The position numbers and the translations under genes are program-made. A DNA stretch of 64,000 nt from Micavibrio sp. (GTDB lineage Bacteria; Pseudomonadota; Alphaproteobacteria; Micavibrionales; Micavibrionaceae), in contig JAQGJB010000035.1 of NCBI GenBank assembly GCA_028290825.1, forward strand, positions 1 to 64,000. Direction: 5' to 3'. This document shows, piece by piece, positions 35,144 through 44,147 of the stretch. The notes beneath the pieces are model-generated. The model did not search any database. It was not told the DNA's origin and saw only the letters and a program-made list of their open reading frames with translations. Positions within the stretch are counted from its first letter, which is position 1. Every line of letters starts with the position of its first letter.

Positions 35144-35233
35144 TGGCGGACAGAGCGGGATTCGAACCCGCGTTAGGTTTAACCCTAAACACACTTTCCA
35201 GGCGTGCGCCTTCAACCACTCGGCCACCTGTCC
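35144..35233 (-). tRNA. tRNA-Ser (anticodon GGA)
   Basis: On the minus strand, GGACAGGTGGCCGAGTGG starts a class II tRNA with the long variable arm of tRNA-Ser. The anticodon loop is CTGGAAA, so the anticodon GGA reads UCC/UCU. The T loop GGTTCGAATCC is intact, the acceptor ends pair, and CCA is encoded at 35146-35144. Confidence 0.95.
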
Positions 35234-35407
35234 TCACCATACAAACCAGTACTTCGCGACGGCCTGTTTCTCGGGCCTGCTGAATGCATGCCGGGCGCCT
35301 GTCCGTACTGGGGAACAACAGGGCGGAAACTAGCGATTCAGGAGGAAGATTTCAAGCTTTTAGCTGCGGGCTGTTAAAATGACCTGAAATAACAGTAAAC
35401 TGGCGGT

Positions 35408-36349
35408 ATGAAGACCGATCATTTTCCCGTTTCCCTGCCCGTTATCACCTTTTTCACCCTGGCGCTGTTCTGTCTGACGCCTTTTTGCGCGCCGCCGCTG
35501 GCTTTGCTGCTGGGGGTCGGGATAGGGGTTTCCCTGGGCAACCCCTATCCGGAGCGCAGTAAGGCGGTTTCCGGGTTTTTGCTGAAAGTCTGTATTGTGC
35601 TCCTCGGATTCGGGATGGATATCGCGCTGGTCATACAGGCTGGGGCGCAGGGGTTTGTTTTTGCGGCGACGATGATTGCGGCCACTTTATTGCTCGGGGC
35701 GCTGCTCGGGCGGTGGCTGGGAATTGCGCCGCGAACGGCGTTGCTGATTTCCGCGGGTACCGCAATCTGCGGCGGGTCGGCGATTGCGGCGGTGGGGTCA
35801 GTGACGAAGGCGGAGAACAGTGAAATGAGCATCGCCATCGGCACGGTGTTTTTGCTGAACGCGGTCGGTCTTTATCTTTTCCCGGTTCTTGGTCACTGGC
35901 TGCATCTGTCGCAGATGCAGTTCGGAACCTGGGCCGGTGTTGCCATTCATGATATTTCATCGGTGGTCGGTGCGGCCTCTGGTTACGGGGCGGAGGCTTT
36001 GCAGACAGGAATTGCGGTGAAGCTGTCGCGAACGCTCTGGATCGTGCCGCTGGCGCTGGCGGCAGCGTGGCGTTACGGTGACCGCAGTGTGAGTGGCATC
36101 AAGGTGCCGTGGTTTATCGGGCTGTTTATCCTCGCGTCCTGCGCGCGCAGTTTTATTCCAGGGATGGAAAGCCTTATCCCGCTGACATCCGGAATAGCAC
36201 TGGCGGGACTTAGCCTGACGCTGTTCCTGATCGGGGCGGGGATCAATATGAAGAATTTGCAGGCGGTCGGCTGGCCGCCGCTGTTACAGGGTGTTGTCCT
36301 GTGGGTTTTTGTGAGCGTGACCAGCCTTGCCGTCATTCTCACCTTCTAA
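35408..36349 (+). CDS. YeiH/UPF0324 family membrane transporter (putative sulfate exporter)
   Basis: A 313-residue polytopic membrane protein with about nine helices. UPF0324 landmarks are present: LGVGIGVSLGNPYPE, LLKVCIVLLGFGMDIALV, SAGTAICGGSAIAAV, GTWAGVAIHDISSVVGAASGYG and LFLIGAGINMKNL. The family name implies sulfate or sulfite-type anion export, without proof here. The 3' end overlaps the convergent TVP38 gene by 66 bases. Confidence 0.92.
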   Translation: MKTDHFPVSLPVITFFTLALFCLTPFCAPPLALLLGVGIGVSLGNPYPERSKAVSGFLLKVCIVLLGFGMDIALVIQAGAQGFVFAATMIAATLLLGALLGRWLGIAPRTALLISAGTAICGGSAIAAVGSVTKAENSEMSIAIGTVFLLNAVGLYLFPVLGHWLHLSQMQFGTWAGVAIHDISSVVGAASGYGAEALQTGIAVKLSRTLWIVPLALAAAWRYGDRSVSGIKVPWFIGLFILASCARSFIPGMESLIPLTSGIALAGLSLTLFLIGAGINMKNLQAVGWPPLLQGVVLWVFVSVTSLAVILTF

Positions 36350-37045
36350 GGCGCAGCGCAATTTACGGGCGCGGAGTTTTTTAACGGTGATGGGGCCGAG
36401 CGCCAGCACGCCGAGAAGCCCAAGCGCCAAAGCGAGCGAGGGTGAAAACAGGTCCTTCAGACTGTTGATGGTGCCGAGCGTTTCACCGAGATTGGCGTAG
36501 ACGAACGTCATTGGCGCAATCCCGATCAGGGTCGTCCAGATAAAGGTCCAGAGGCGGACATGAAGCAGCGCCGGAATAATGTTGACCAGCGGAAACGGAA
36601 AAACCGGAACGAGACGCATAAAGAGAAGATAACCCGCCGCCCCCTGATGCATTTCATTGGCGATGCGCGTGTAAAAAGGTCCGGCCTTGGCGCGAAGCGG
36701 TTTGCCAAAGCCCGTCTGCGCGATCAGGAAGACCAGTGTGGCGCCGGTCAGCGCCCCGCACATCACCAGGCCGCCGCCGATCCAGGTGCCGAACAGAAAT
36801 CCGGCGACAAGGTCGAGCAACGCCGCCACCGGAAAGCACAGGCAGATGGCGAGGATGTAAATGCCAACGAAGATGAGTTTGCCGTCACGCGGATTGAGGG
36901 CGATATATTGTTTCAGCGTTGCGCCGTAATGGTGGATGGTGTCGAGGGAGAAAATATCCTTCAGCTCGAACTGCCACAGGGCCGCCATGGCAATCAGGAC
37001 GATCAACAGAGGAATAATTTTCCTGAACGGTGGCCGTGCGATCAT
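36284..37045 (-). CDS. TVP38/TMEM64 family (DedA-like) membrane protein
   Basis: A 253-residue protein with five to six membrane segments and the VTT-domain pattern (FPVAALLDLVAGFLFGTWIGGGLVMCGALTGATLVFLIA; RLVPVFPFPLVNIIPALLHVRLWTFIWTTLIGIAPMTFVYANLGE). Relatives are lipid scramblases or transporters of the DedA superfamily. It overlaps the upstream MATE gene by four bases, forming an operon. Confidence 0.92.
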   Translation of the reverse strand: MIARPPFRKIIPLLIVLIAMAALWQFELKDIFSLDTIHHYGATLKQYIALNPRDGKLIFVGIYILAICLCFPVAALLDLVAGFLFGTWIGGGLVMCGALTGATLVFLIAQTGFGKPLRAKAGPFYTRIANEMHQGAAGYLLFMRLVPVFPFPLVNIIPALLHVRLWTFIWTTLIGIAPMTFVYANLGETLGTINSLKDLFSPSLALALGLLGVLALGPITVKKLRARKLRCALEGENDGKAGHAHKNPQDNTL

Positions 37046-38418
37046 GACGACCTTGCTTCAATCTCTATGTCGGGCCGGGCCTGGGCCAGCTCGGGCCAGT
37101 TGCGCAGGTGGAAGAACAGGCCGGTCACCAGATTAACGCCTGCAATGGCACCGAACACGCCGACCACGCCGAACAGACGGGCAAGGAACAACGCCATCGG
37201 AATCTGCAGCACGATCATTTTGATTACCATCATCATCAAAGCTTTCTTAGGCTGGCCAATGGCATTATAGGCCGAAGACCAGCCCATCACCAGGTTCCCG
37301 GCGGCGTAGCTGACCGGCACTATCCAGAAATAGAGCGCGGCGTAATGAATGACACCCGGATCGCTGGAAAAAATCGCGGCAAGCGGTGTGGCAAAAAGCG
37401 CCATGGCCAGCGCAACCAGCAATGACCACACCGTTGAAAAGGCAAGCGCGGCCCCCAGCGTATCCTTCACGCGGTGGAACTGGTTCGCGCCCCAGTTCTG
37501 GCCGATGATCGGCGACATGCCCGTGGCCAAGGCGATCATGATGACAAAGGCCATGGCCTCGACCCGTGTGACGACGCCGAAAGCGGCAACCGCGTTCATG
37601 CTGTACCCGGCAAGGATGGCGGTGATGATGGCCTGAGTCACAGGCTGGATAATACTGGCCAGGCCGATCGGAACAGCGATTATCAAAAGAGTTTTGGCTG
37701 AGCCCGCAAAGCGTTCGAGGTGCAGGGACCCCTGGAACACCATCTTCTTTTTGAAATGCAGGATACAGAGCGAAGCAATCGCGGCGATGCCGTAGGACAG
37801 GATGCTGGCAAACGCCGCGCCGCGCAGTTCCATACGCGGAAAGCCGAACATACCGAAGATCAGAATGGCGGCGAACACGGCATTGATCGCCGAAAGGCCG
37901 ATCATGATGATCGCCGGATGGATCGTATCGCCTGTGGCGCGCATGGCGGAATTTCCGACAATCGGAACCGCCATGACAAGGCACCCAGCAAACCAGATGC
38001 CCATGTAATCGCGGATCATCGGCATCATCGTTTCATCCGCACCCATCATTGTGAACAAAGGATGGATCAGCAATGTGCCTGCAACCGCCATCACCCCGCC
38101 CGCCAGTACCGCGAGCAGAATGCTGTGCGAGGTGATGTAAATGACTTCGTCGTGTTTCTTCTCCCCGATCTTGCGCGCGATGATGGAGGAGGTGGCAATG
38201 CCAAGGCCGATAATCAGGCTGAACACGATCATGACGACGGGGAAAGTAAAGCTCATCGCCGCAAGCTTTTCGGTGCCAAGACGCGAAATGTAATAGGTAT
38301 CGACCAGCTGCACGGAAATCATCGACAGGATGCTCCACAGCATCGGGATGGTCATCCGAATCAGGTGTTTACGCACTGGGCCTTGGGTAAGGTCGCCGTT
38401 TTTTGAGAAATGACTCAT
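37042..38418 (-). CDS. MATE family multidrug/Na+ efflux protein
   Basis: A 458-residue twelve-helix exporter of the MATE family. It starts LTQGPVRKHLIRMTIPMLWSILSMISVQLVDTYYISRLGTEKLAAMSFTFPV and contains MSPIIGQNWGANQ, which marks the second half. Such proteins expel cationic drugs using Na+ or H+. The start at ATG 38418 fits family length; the reading from 38454 adds 12 residues. Confidence 0.93.
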   Translation of the reverse strand: MSHFSKNGDLTQGPVRKHLIRMTIPMLWSILSMISVQLVDTYYISRLGTEKLAAMSFTFPVVMIVFSLIIGLGIATSSIIARKIGEKKHDEVIYITSHSILLAVLAGGVMAVAGTLLIHPLFTMMGADETMMPMIRDYMGIWFAGCLVMAVPIVGNSAMRATGDTIHPAIIMIGLSAINAVFAAILIFGMFGFPRMELRGAAFASILSYGIAAIASLCILHFKKKMVFQGSLHLERFAGSAKTLLIIAVPIGLASIIQPVTQAIITAILAGYSMNAVAAFGVVTRVEAMAFVIMIALATGMSPIIGQNWGANQFHRVKDTLGAALAFSTVWSLLVALAMALFATPLAAIFSSDPGVIHYAALYFWIVPVSYAAGNLVMGWSSAYNAIGQPKKALMMMVIKMIVLQIPMALFLARLFGVVGVFGAIAGVNLVTGLFFHLRNWPELAQARPDIEIEARSS

Positions 38419-38562
38419 AACCCGGACTATCGACCTAAACCTTAATATGGTCAAGAGGCCAATAGAATCAAAAGGTTAGCTTTAATATTAGCATTTACAT
38501 ATAATTTTAATCAATTCATGTAATAATTAAGATATTAAGATCTTTCGGGGGAAAGTGCGTAC

Positions 38563-40299
38563 ATGCCGACCATCACAGGCACCGGGTCAAACGACCTGAT
38601 CGGATTTCAGGGAAGTCTGCAAAACGTTACCGCGACACTGGTGAACCCTTATGACGGCACCACGGTCAGTATCAACGATACCTATTTCGTCAACAGCGCG
38701 ACCTATGACGGTCTTGGCGGCACGGATATTCTTAATATGTCGCCCTATGGCGATTACCTGTCCCTGAACGATGGGAACGGCAATGCGACGATCAAAAATA
38801 TCGAACGTTTCATCGCTGGGGCCGGCGGTGATGTGATCAATCTTTCCGATCCCAACCTCATCCTCGGCAATGTCCTGGTTTCGGGCGGTGAGGCCGACGA
38901 TGTCGTCTGGACCAATGCCGGCAACGATACCGTCAATGGCGGTGATGGCAATGACATCATCAACGGCGGACCGGGCAATGACGCGCTGAATGGCGAAGAC
39001 GGGAATGACACGCTCTTTGGCGGGACGGGGAACGATTCCCTTAGCGGCGGGGCAGGCAATGACACGCTGTTTGGCGGCGCCGGGGATGACCGGCTTATTG
39101 GCGGCGATGGCGATGACACGCTGTTCGGTGATAATGGCCTCGGCACCAATCCGAACGACTTCACCCATACGGATGTGGTCAAATATAATTTCACCGGCCC
39201 CGTTTATGGCGTGGCGATGGGCAACGTCGTCAATGTGTATATCCCGACCGGAAACCAGGCGGTCAGCGCCGCGAACGTGACGATCAGTTACGCGACGACC
39301 ATCACCGCCAACTATATCTTCAGCGAAGCAGGCTATGCGGATTCCCTCGGGTTCTACCGCGTCGGCGCCGACGGATCGATCCACGATGTGTCGGTGGTCA
39401 TGGTGAACCAGCATCAGGCGCATTACGGCGACACTTTTACCTATAATTACAACGGCGTGGCGGGCGATACGCTGGGTATGTTCATTGTCGCCAATGGCTA
39501 TAACACCAGCGCGGCCTATCACAATGCCGATCTTGCCAACGGTACGCTGAATTTCATTTACCATTACGGCCTCGGGGATCAGCGCCTGGCGAATGTCAGC
39601 GATTCCGGTGCCGATGTTGCCTTGGTTTACACCAATGGCGCGTCGAACACGGTTTTGAGTGTCGATACGTATCACAGTTCGCTTTCGGGCGGGGCATCGT
39701 CCCTCAACCCGGATGGTATTCCGCACATGGTGTCGGGCCTTGCCGATGCAAATGATCCGGGTGCGCTGCGGGTCGGTTTTGAAGACCTGTATTCACTGGG
39801 CGATGCCGATTTCGACGATGTCGTCTTTGATATCCGTGTGGCCAGCCAGACGATGGAAGTGTTTGGTGCGTCCGATAACGATTATATCGCGGGCGGGGCG
39901 GGGAACGACATTCTCTATGGCGGGTTCGGCAATGACGTTCTGGTCGGCGGGCTTGGCGCGGACCATATGTATGGCGGCGATGGATCGGATATTTTTGCAT
40001 TCGACGCCGTCGACGCAAACAAGGATTTCATCCACGATTTCCAGAGCGGCGCTGGGCGGGACCAGATTAACCTGACTCATATTATCAGCGGTTACGACGC
40101 GCTGAGCTCAGCCATTTCCGATTTCGTTCATCTCACCCATAACGGGGCGAATGACGATTTGTATGTCAATGCCACCGGCGCGCCCGGCGGGACATATGCT
40201 TTGTTGGCAACGATTATCGGCGGTGCGGGCGGCATGGATGTCGATGCCCTGCTGGCTGCCGGGAATCTGGTCCTTAATCATGATGTGGTCACAGCCTAG
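38563..40299 (+). CDS. RTX-repeat protein with DUF4114 domain, type I secretion substrate
   Basis: A 578-residue secreted protein with no Sec signal. Residues ~105-195 hold about nine RTX nonapeptides (GGDGNDIIN, GGTGNDSLS and similar), which bind calcium. A DUF4114 block follows (residues ~200-430), ending ALRVGFEDLYSLGDADFDDVVFDI. A second RTX cluster (GGAGNDILYGGFGNDVLVGG) leads to a C-terminal export signal of the VC_A0849 subclass (FQSGAGRDQINLTHIISGYDALSSAI...). Both the DUF4114 block and the tail resemble the 2353-residue adhesin at 53 kb, so the same exporter is likely. A GGGGG site precedes the ATG. The 108-base upstream gap is AT-rich. Confidence 0.9.
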   Translation: MPTITGTGSNDLIGFQGSLQNVTATLVNPYDGTTVSINDTYFVNSATYDGLGGTDILNMSPYGDYLSLNDGNGNATIKNIERFIAGAGGDVINLSDPNLILGNVLVSGGEADDVVWTNAGNDTVNGGDGNDIINGGPGNDALNGEDGNDTLFGGTGNDSLSGGAGNDTLFGGAGDDRLIGGDGDDTLFGDNGLGTNPNDFTHTDVVKYNFTGPVYGVAMGNVVNVYIPTGNQAVSAANVTISYATTITANYIFSEAGYADSLGFYRVGADGSIHDVSVVMVNQHQAHYGDTFTYNYNGVAGDTLGMFIVANGYNTSAAYHNADLANGTLNFIYHYGLGDQRLANVSDSGADVALVYTNGASNTVLSVDTYHSSLSGGASSLNPDGIPHMVSGLADANDPGALRVGFEDLYSLGDADFDDVVFDIRVASQTMEVFGASDNDYIAGGAGNDILYGGFGNDVLVGGLGADHMYGGDGSDIFAFDAVDANKDFIHDFQSGAGRDQINLTHIISGYDALSSAISDFVHLTHNGANDDLYVNATGAPGGTYALLATIIGGAGGMDVDALLAAGNLVLNHDVVTA

Positions 40300-40359
40300 T
40301 CGTCTCTCACTGCCAAGTTTGGCTGTCCATAGTTAGACATTTTAAGGCGGATAGTCAGG

Positions 40360-40396
40360 ACCGCGAGGCCATCCCACCCGGCCTCGCGGTTTTCTG
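40360..40396 (+). terminator. Intrinsic terminator of the RTX/DUF4114 gene
   Basis: A perfect 11-bp stem, ACCGCGAGGCC, loop ATCCCACCC, GGCCTCGCGGT, followed by TTTCTG. It lies 60 bases after the stop codon. Confidence 0.8.
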
Positions 40397-40434
40397 TTGG
40401 GAAATTCCCGGTTCTTCCTGCTATAACCCGTTTC

Positions 40435-41484
40435 ATGAGCACCTCTTCCGACACCGTCATGCAGGCTTTGGCCTATCCGTTCGACCGCGATCTGGCCGCA
40501 ATGCCCGATGGCGGGCGCATCCTTCTGGCCAATGCGCTGCCCGGCGCGGGGCCGTGGGCGCCTGCACGCACCAGTGTCTGGCAGTGGTGGAAAGGCCCGG
40601 CTGCAGCGTTTGAGGGCGGAGGATTCACCCTGGTCCACGGCGATTTGACGAACGATGCGGGGGCCGATGAAAAATTCAACGCTGTTCTCCTGCGTCTGCC
40701 ACGGCAAAGGGAAGAGGCGCAGTTCGTCATGTCCAGCGCATGGCAGGTCCTGGCCCCCGGCGGCCTTTTTATGGCGGCGGCGGCGAACGACGCGGGCGGC
40801 GCGCGGCTGGAAAAAGACCTGAAACCGTTTCTTCCCGGACTACAAAACGCCTCAAAACATAAATGCCGGATCGTCTGGGCGCGGAAAGAGGCGCAGGCCC
40901 TCCCCCAAGAATGGATAACACGCGGCCACCTGCAAAAACACGGCGAACCGGGCATCTGGACGCGTCCCGGGCTGTTCAGCTGGGACCGGGTCGATGTCGC
41001 GACGGGCCTGTTGCTGCCTTTTCTGCCGACGGGTCTAAAGGGGGCCGTCGCCGATCTTGGTTGCGGCACGGGTGTGATTGCCAATCATGTCCTGAAACAT
41101 AATCCGGATGTCGCCCTGATGCTGTGCCTTGATGCCGATGTGCGGGCGGTCGAGGCATGCCGGAAGAATCTGGCGGAACGTCACGCGGGTCGCAACATCG
41201 ATTATCACTGGGTCGATCTGGGGCAACAGATTCCACCGGCGCAAAAATTTCCCCTGGTCGATACTGTCATCATGAATCCACCCTTCCATGCCGAAAAGAC
41301 GTTGGCCATCGCGCTGGGCCAGGCGTTTATCCGCAATGCGGCGGCGTTTTTGAAAACGGGCGGGTCGCTGTGGATGGTTGCGAATGCGCATCTTCCCTAT
41401 GAGCCCATTTTGCAGCAGACCTTTAAGGCGGTCGAGAAGGTTCACGAAGGCCGGGGCTTTAAAATTATCAGGGCGGTGAAATGA
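40435..41484 (+). CDS. rsmC: RsmC-like 16S rRNA (guanine-N2)-methyltransferase
   Basis: A 349-residue protein with the RsmC two-domain layout: a degenerate N-terminal methyltransferase-like half, then a catalytic half with motif I VADLGCGTGVIANHVL and the active-site NPPFHAEKT (N2-guanine type). RsmC methylates G1207 of 16S rRNA. The HAD gene downstream starts within its stop codon (ATGA overlap), so the two are translationally coupled. Confidence 0.88.
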   Translation: MSTSSDTVMQALAYPFDRDLAAMPDGGRILLANALPGAGPWAPARTSVWQWWKGPAAAFEGGGFTLVHGDLTNDAGADEKFNAVLLRLPRQREEAQFVMSSAWQVLAPGGLFMAAAANDAGGARLEKDLKPFLPGLQNASKHKCRIVWARKEAQALPQEWITRGHLQKHGEPGIWTRPGLFSWDRVDVATGLLLPFLPTGLKGAVADLGCGTGVIANHVLKHNPDVALMLCLDADVRAVEACRKNLAERHAGRNIDYHWVDLGQQIPPAQKFPLVDTVIMNPPFHAEKTLAIALGQAFIRNAAAFLKTGGSLWMVANAHLPYEPILQQTFKAVEKVHEGRGFKIIRAVK

Positions 41485-42158
41485 TCATGACAAAACAGTT
41501 GCGGCCGCACGGTATCCTCTGGGATCTTGATAATACGCTCTACCGTCTCGACGATACGATCGAGCGCGCCATTAACCTGGCCGTGGCCAGGGCCGCCATC
41601 AAACTAGGCGCCGAGATGCCGATGGAGGAGGCGATGAGGTTTGCGCACCAATCGTGGCTGGAACACCGTCATTCGGCGCATTATTTTATAGAACGTTACG
41701 GCTTTACGCTGGCCGATATGCATCATGAAACCGACCGGATGTTGTCCGGAACGCTGGTGCAAAAATGCCATGAGACACGCGAGCTTTTTGGCAGGCTGGA
41801 AATTTCCCATGCCCTCATCACACATGCGGCGCGGCCCTGGGCGCTGCGGACGCTAGAGCATCTGGAATTAAGACCGTGGTTTCCGGATGCGCAGATTTTC
41901 GCTTATGAAGATTTCGAATTTGAAAGCAAGGCGCGCAGCACACGCTCCTTCAACGAGGCGCTGGCCGCGATTAGCCGCGACGCCAAGGATTCACTGATGG
42001 TGGAGGATACCGCCGAAAACCTGCGCGTGCCGCATGAAATGGGCATGACGACGATCCTGCTGCATCATGGTCAGGCGAAGGATAAGTATCCACCCTATGT
42101 CGACTTCACGTTCAGCAATGCCCGCGAACTGCTTGGCGTCCTAGTGGCCGCCGGCTAG
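41481..42158 (+). CDS. HAD superfamily pyrimidine 5'-nucleotidase-like hydrolase
   Basis: A 225-residue HAD hydrolase of the Sdt1/pyrimidine 5'-nucleotidase type. Motif I is WDLDNTLY, motif II the T of HALITHAA, motif III K in FEFESKARST, and motif IV DSLMVEDTAENL. It probably dephosphorylates pyrimidine monophosphates. Starts at 41481 or 41487 are both possible. The last 18 bases overlap the convergent AAA gene. Confidence 0.85.
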   Translation: MIMTKQLRPHGILWDLDNTLYRLDDTIERAINLAVARAAIKLGAEMPMEEAMRFAHQSWLEHRHSAHYFIERYGFTLADMHHETDRMLSGTLVQKCHETRELFGRLEISHALITHAARPWALRTLEHLELRPWFPDAQIFAYEDFEFESKARSTRSFNEALAAISRDAKDSLMVEDTAENLRVPHEMGMTTILLHHGQAKDKYPPYVDFTFSNARELLGVLVAAG

Positions 42159-43076
42159 GGGTGTTTCGCCCCCTTCCGGTGCTTCCAGAGCCTGGGCATG
42201 CACAGCGCTTTCTTTTGAAATCATGTGGTAAATCGATTCTTTTGAAAGTTCGACCCCGCGGCCATGCATCTTGACATGATAGGCCATGGCGGCATCCATC
42301 ATCAGGATTGATTTATCAGGCTGGTAGCGGCGGCGAAGATGCTCGTCGGTCAGACGCACGATCCGTTCGATCTCGGTATCGTTGATGGTGATGCCATGGT
42401 GCTTTTCGTAGCCACCTTTCAGATGTTTCATGATTGAAATGGTTTCGACGGTATTCGGCACCTTCAGGGTGACACGCTGAAAACGGCGGTCCATCGCGGG
42501 GTCCTGTGCGACATAAATACGATATTCATCAAGCGTGGTCGCGCCGATGATATGAAGGTCGCCTACGGTCATATACGGCTTCATCACCTCGGACAGGCCC
42601 TTATAGGACGAGCCAAGGCAGGTCGGCATAATGGTGTGCATCTCGTCTATGAACATGACGAATTTCGGATAGTCGGGATCGTGGTAACGCTCGGCCAGCC
42701 CTTTGCAGATCGGAATGAAGCGGCCCTGGAATTCTGCGATGGATTCGGTTCCCGCCGCCATGGAGGGCAGTTCAAGTTCGATGACGCGGCAGTCTTTCAG
42801 GTAGTCAGGAACGTCACCACGCGCAATGGTCTGCGCCAGGCCGACGACCATCGCCGTCTTACCGACCCCTGCAGGGGCGAGGAGGACAGCGTTCTTACGG
42901 CCACGCTGCAACAGGATCAGGATGGTCTGGTCAATCTCATCGTCACGGCCCGTGATCGGATCGGGGAAGCGCCCGGCCTTGGCCAGCGCGGTAAAGTCGC
43001 GGCAATACTGGCGGATATTGTCTTCCAGTTCCTCATCGGAAATGACGAAATTTTTTGTTTTCTTAGCTTCGGTCAT
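42141..43076 (-). CDS. Stand-alone AAA ATPase resembling the first ATPase module of ClpA/ClpB
   Basis: A 311-residue protein with one AAA module: ITGRDDEIDQTILILLQRGRKNAVLLAPAGVGKTAMVVGLAQTIARGDVP (Walker A APAGVGKT), Walker B KFVMFIDEMHT, sensor-like IIGATTLDEYRIYVAQDPAMDRRFQ with the arginine finger, and an alpha-helical lid. It matches the D1 module of Clp ATPases, but lacks the N-domain repeats, coiled-coil M domain and D2 module. Length is complete, with flanks at both ends, so this is not a fragment. Its client or partner is unknown. It lies downstream of serB in the same direction. Confidence 0.85.
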   Translation of the reverse strand: MTEAKKTKNFVISDEELEDNIRQYCRDFTALAKAGRFPDPITGRDDEIDQTILILLQRGRKNAVLLAPAGVGKTAMVVGLAQTIARGDVPDYLKDCRVIELELPSMAAGTESIAEFQGRFIPICKGLAERYHDPDYPKFVMFIDEMHTIMPTCLGSSYKGLSEVMKPYMTVGDLHIIGATTLDEYRIYVAQDPAMDRRFQRVTLKVPNTVETISIMKHLKGGYEKHHGITINDTEIERIVRLTDEHLRRRYQPDKSILMMDAAMAYHVKMHGRGVELSKESIYHMISKESAVHAQALEAPEGGETPLAGGH

Positions 43077-43166
43077 GCTGGGTCGATCCTGAAACGGATT
43101 GCGGATAGGTCTAGTGTAAACTATGACGCGAAAAGCTTAAAGGACTCTGAATTGCCAGAACGTGCC

Positions 43167-44054
43167 CTAGTGGATGTTGGGAACCAGTCCCTGGGCATAG
43201 AGCGCAGCGGTCAGGTCGCCGTAGAGAATCAGGTTGTCGAGGCGTTCGACAAGCAGAGGTTTCGGACGGTAGCCAATGCCGAGGCCCGCCGTTTCCAGCA
43301 TCAGGATATCGTTTGCCCCGTCGCCAATAGCCATGACTTCCTCCGGTGCGAGGCCGAGTTCAGCCATGTACTGCCTCAGGAAAGACAGCTTGGCGTTTTT
43401 ATCAAGAATCGGTTCGGCCACAGTGCCGAGGAGTTTTCCGTCCCCGATCTCCAGCGTGTTGCCGTGGTGATGGTGAAAGCCGACCATTTTCGCGACAGCC
43501 CCGGTAAAATAGGTAAAGCCGCCAGAGACAAGAACGCAGATCGCCCCTTTTTCCCGCATACCGCCGACAAGAAGTTCGGCCCCAAGGGAGAGTTTTGTGT
43601 CGTCCATCGTCTGGCGCAGCACATCTTCGGGAAGGTCTTTCAACAGGCCGACACGTTCGCGCAGAGAGGTTGAGAAATCCAGCTCTCCGCGCATGGTGCG
43701 TTCGGTGATTTCCGCCGTCTCTTCCTTTTTGCCGATAAACCCCGCCAGTTCGTCCAGCGTTTCGGTCTGGACGATCGTGGCATCCATGTCGGCGAGGAGG
43801 AGCTTTTTCTTCCGGCCCTTGCTGCGGTTGAATAAGACGTCGATACGGTCGGCGGCGATCAGATCGCGGATGGCGCGCACCTGGCCCGGGTTCGGCCGCA
43901 CGGCGGTGTAAAGGTCGGCCGCTTTATTAGGTTTCAGCCAGATTGGATCGTCGCTCAGGTCTATCCCTTGCGAATCAAGATAGCTTGTGACCCCCGCCAG
44001 ATGGGCGATGGTCAGCGGTTTGTCCGAAGCGATAAGCGTGGTGACGAATTCCAT
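43167..44054 (-). CDS. serB: Phosphoserine phosphatase SerB
   Basis: A 295-residue SerB: an N-terminal ACT-like regulatory part (~residues 1-85) and a HAD domain with motif I LLLADMDATIV, VLVSGGFTYFTGAVAKMVGFHHHHGN and the final motif MAIGDGANDILMLETAGLGI. It catalyses the last step of serine synthesis. ATG 44054 gives MEFVTTLIASD, the family-like start; TTG 44090 would add 12 residues. serC lies 0.5 kb away on the other strand and serA 5 kb on. Confidence 0.95.
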   Translation of the reverse strand: MEFVTTLIASDKPLTIAHLAGVTSYLDSQGIDLSDDPIWLKPNKAADLYTAVRPNPGQVRAIRDLIAADRIDVLFNRSKGRKKKLLLADMDATIVQTETLDELAGFIGKKEETAEITERTMRGELDFSTSLRERVGLLKDLPEDVLRQTMDDTKLSLGAELLVGGMREKGAICVLVSGGFTYFTGAVAKMVGFHHHHGNTLEIGDGKLLGTVAEPILDKNAKLSFLRQYMAELGLAPEEVMAIGDGANDILMLETAGLGIGYRPKPLLVERLDNLILYGDLTAALYAQGLVPNIH

Positions 44055-44082
44055 GGAGGGGAGGATAGAATAATTTGGTTGC

Positions 44083-44118
44083 AAAAACAAACGGCAGCCT
44101 TTTTAAGGGGCCGCCGTT
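44083..44118 (-). terminator. Intrinsic terminator downstream of the small hypothetical gene
   Basis: On the minus strand AACGGCGGCC and GGCTGCCGTT form a 10-bp stem with one G-U pair, followed by TGTTTTTG. It separates the 99-residue hypothetical from serB. Confidence 0.7.
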
Positions 44119-44147
44119 ACTCCGTGAGAGAGATTTTTTCTGAATTC

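Noticed and set aside
38900..39130. Regularly spaced DNA repeats considered as a CRISPR array.
   Set aside because: The period is 27 bases without unique spacers and encodes RTX nonapeptides in frame.
38587..39726. Long open frame on the minus strand inside the RTX/DUF4114 gene (379 codons).
   Set aside because: It is the complement of repeated glycine/aspartate codons, rich in V, I and R runs with no domain pattern, and the plus frame encodes recognised RTX repeats.
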